A stretch of DNA of 12,975 bases from Ichthyophonus hoferi (taxonomy: Eukaryota; Opisthokonta; Ichthyosporea; Ichthyophonida; Ichthyophonidae). This document shows positions 12,240 to 12,975 of the stretch, in pieces (within the stretch, counting starts at the first letter, position 1; the number at the start of each line of letters is the position of its first letter). Position numbers and translations under genes: made by a program. The stretch lies in contig NAOQ01000813.1 in assembly GCA_002751075.1 (NCBI GenBank), positions 2,778 through 15,752 of the forward strand, in the 5' to 3' direction. The notes under the pieces were generated by a model. That model was not told the origin of the DNA and searched no databases. It saw only the letters and a program-made list of their open reading frames with translations.

Positions 12240-12975
12240 GTAAGGATTGATTGATAATTTAATACATCTGTCATTCGTCAATCAATTGGCCTCTCTTGTT
12301 TTCTCTTACCGCTCAATGAGGACTCTCCAATTATATATATCGTGATCTTATTGATTTACAACCCATGTTATTCTTTTGATTGGCCTATATAACTCCTTAA
12401 TAATTATCTATGGGAATCAATAATACCTTAAGAGATTATTTTAAACTGTTTAAGACATCCTATGAACCAATATGAATGTTTGATACAGTGTTTACTCATA
12501 CTGGCACTATATTTGCAAGATTTTTCATTGGTTCACTACTTACCTGACCAGTACCTAGTATATATTTTAAGGATTTCTTTTTCCCTGTCAATAGTTAGGG
12601 ACAGTTAAAATGCACACCAGTGGTAGTACATTCTTATATTGCTACATCTATTTCCTTGTATATATATATATACTACCCATTCGACTGTTAATATTAAAAT
12701 ACTAACGGATAATTGGCTATGTAATACATCTACTTGGTTTTGTTACATTAACATGATATAACTCCAATTATATCACCTTATACCTCAATAAAATCATATA
12801 TCAAAGAATATAAGCTCCAATTAAACTTGAAACATTTTATATGTACATGCACAACGCACAGATCAGTATAATGTTGCAGATACAATGTAATGTGAAATAG
12901 TTGGGCCCATGCCACAGTGTTAGAGGTCATATATCTATATTTACTTTACTCTTTTAAAAAAAATTGTTTTAAACC
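12240..12975 (+). other. COG1 intron 3, partial
   Basis: Begins with GTAAGG after exon 3 and runs to the end of the window. I searched for an exon continuing GERYRDLIEAAD and found none. The stretch is AT-rich with a TA run at 12659-12671 and two sites with AATAAA or close variants (for instance caataaaatc near 12786). Nothing else can be supported. Confidence 0.65.

Noticed and set aside
1-12975. CRISPR array, bacterial operon, or virus-derived element
   Set aside because: The tandem repeats are contiguous microsatellites without spacers, the genes have spliceosomal introns, and I found no reverse transcriptase, integrase, capsid or transposase motif and no long terminal repeats.

Overview
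This is AT-rich nuclear DNA from an animal-like (holozoan) eukaryote. It holds parts or all of three intron-bearing housekeeping genes, which I recognised by protein similarity from memory after joining short exons at GT...AG introns with matching phases. Nothing bacterial, viral or organellar is visible. The moderate gene density, short introns (about 250-1,020 bases) and abundant simple repeats would suit a sponge or another early-branching invertebrate, but the taxon is an inference and the sequence does not settle it.

Layout. (1) 223-1685, plus strand: the last three exons of NUP54, a central-channel FG nucleoporin; its upstream exons lie outside the window. (2) 1686-3039: a tail-to-tail intergenic spacer with two diverged direct copies of a ~160-base sequence. 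(3) 3040-8965, minus strand: a complete nine-exon gene for V-type proton ATPase subunit D (ATP6V1D), predicted at 256 residues. (4) 8966-10710: a head-to-head spacer with compound microsatellites and several short palindromes that could be shared promoter elements. (5) 10711 to the end, plus strand: the first three exons of COG1 (conserved oligomeric Golgi complex subunit 1), with the rest beyond the window.

The genes do not form a pathway. NUP54 acts in nucleocytoplasmic transport, ATP6V1D in the rotor of the V-ATPase, and COG1 in Golgi tethering. ATP6V1D and COG1 both serve the endomembrane system and share a divergent spacer, so co-regulation is possible but unproven.

The most interesting non-standard features are: a candidate alternative terminal exon inside COG1 intron 2, whose stop codon overlaps an AATAAA poly(A) hexamer; a 21-base minisatellite in COG1 intron 1 whose reading frame stays open into exon 2; pentanucleotide-periodic arrays of different sequence in introns of two genes; and a cluster of palindromes in the divergent spacer. 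I see no clearly new multi-gene biological system here.
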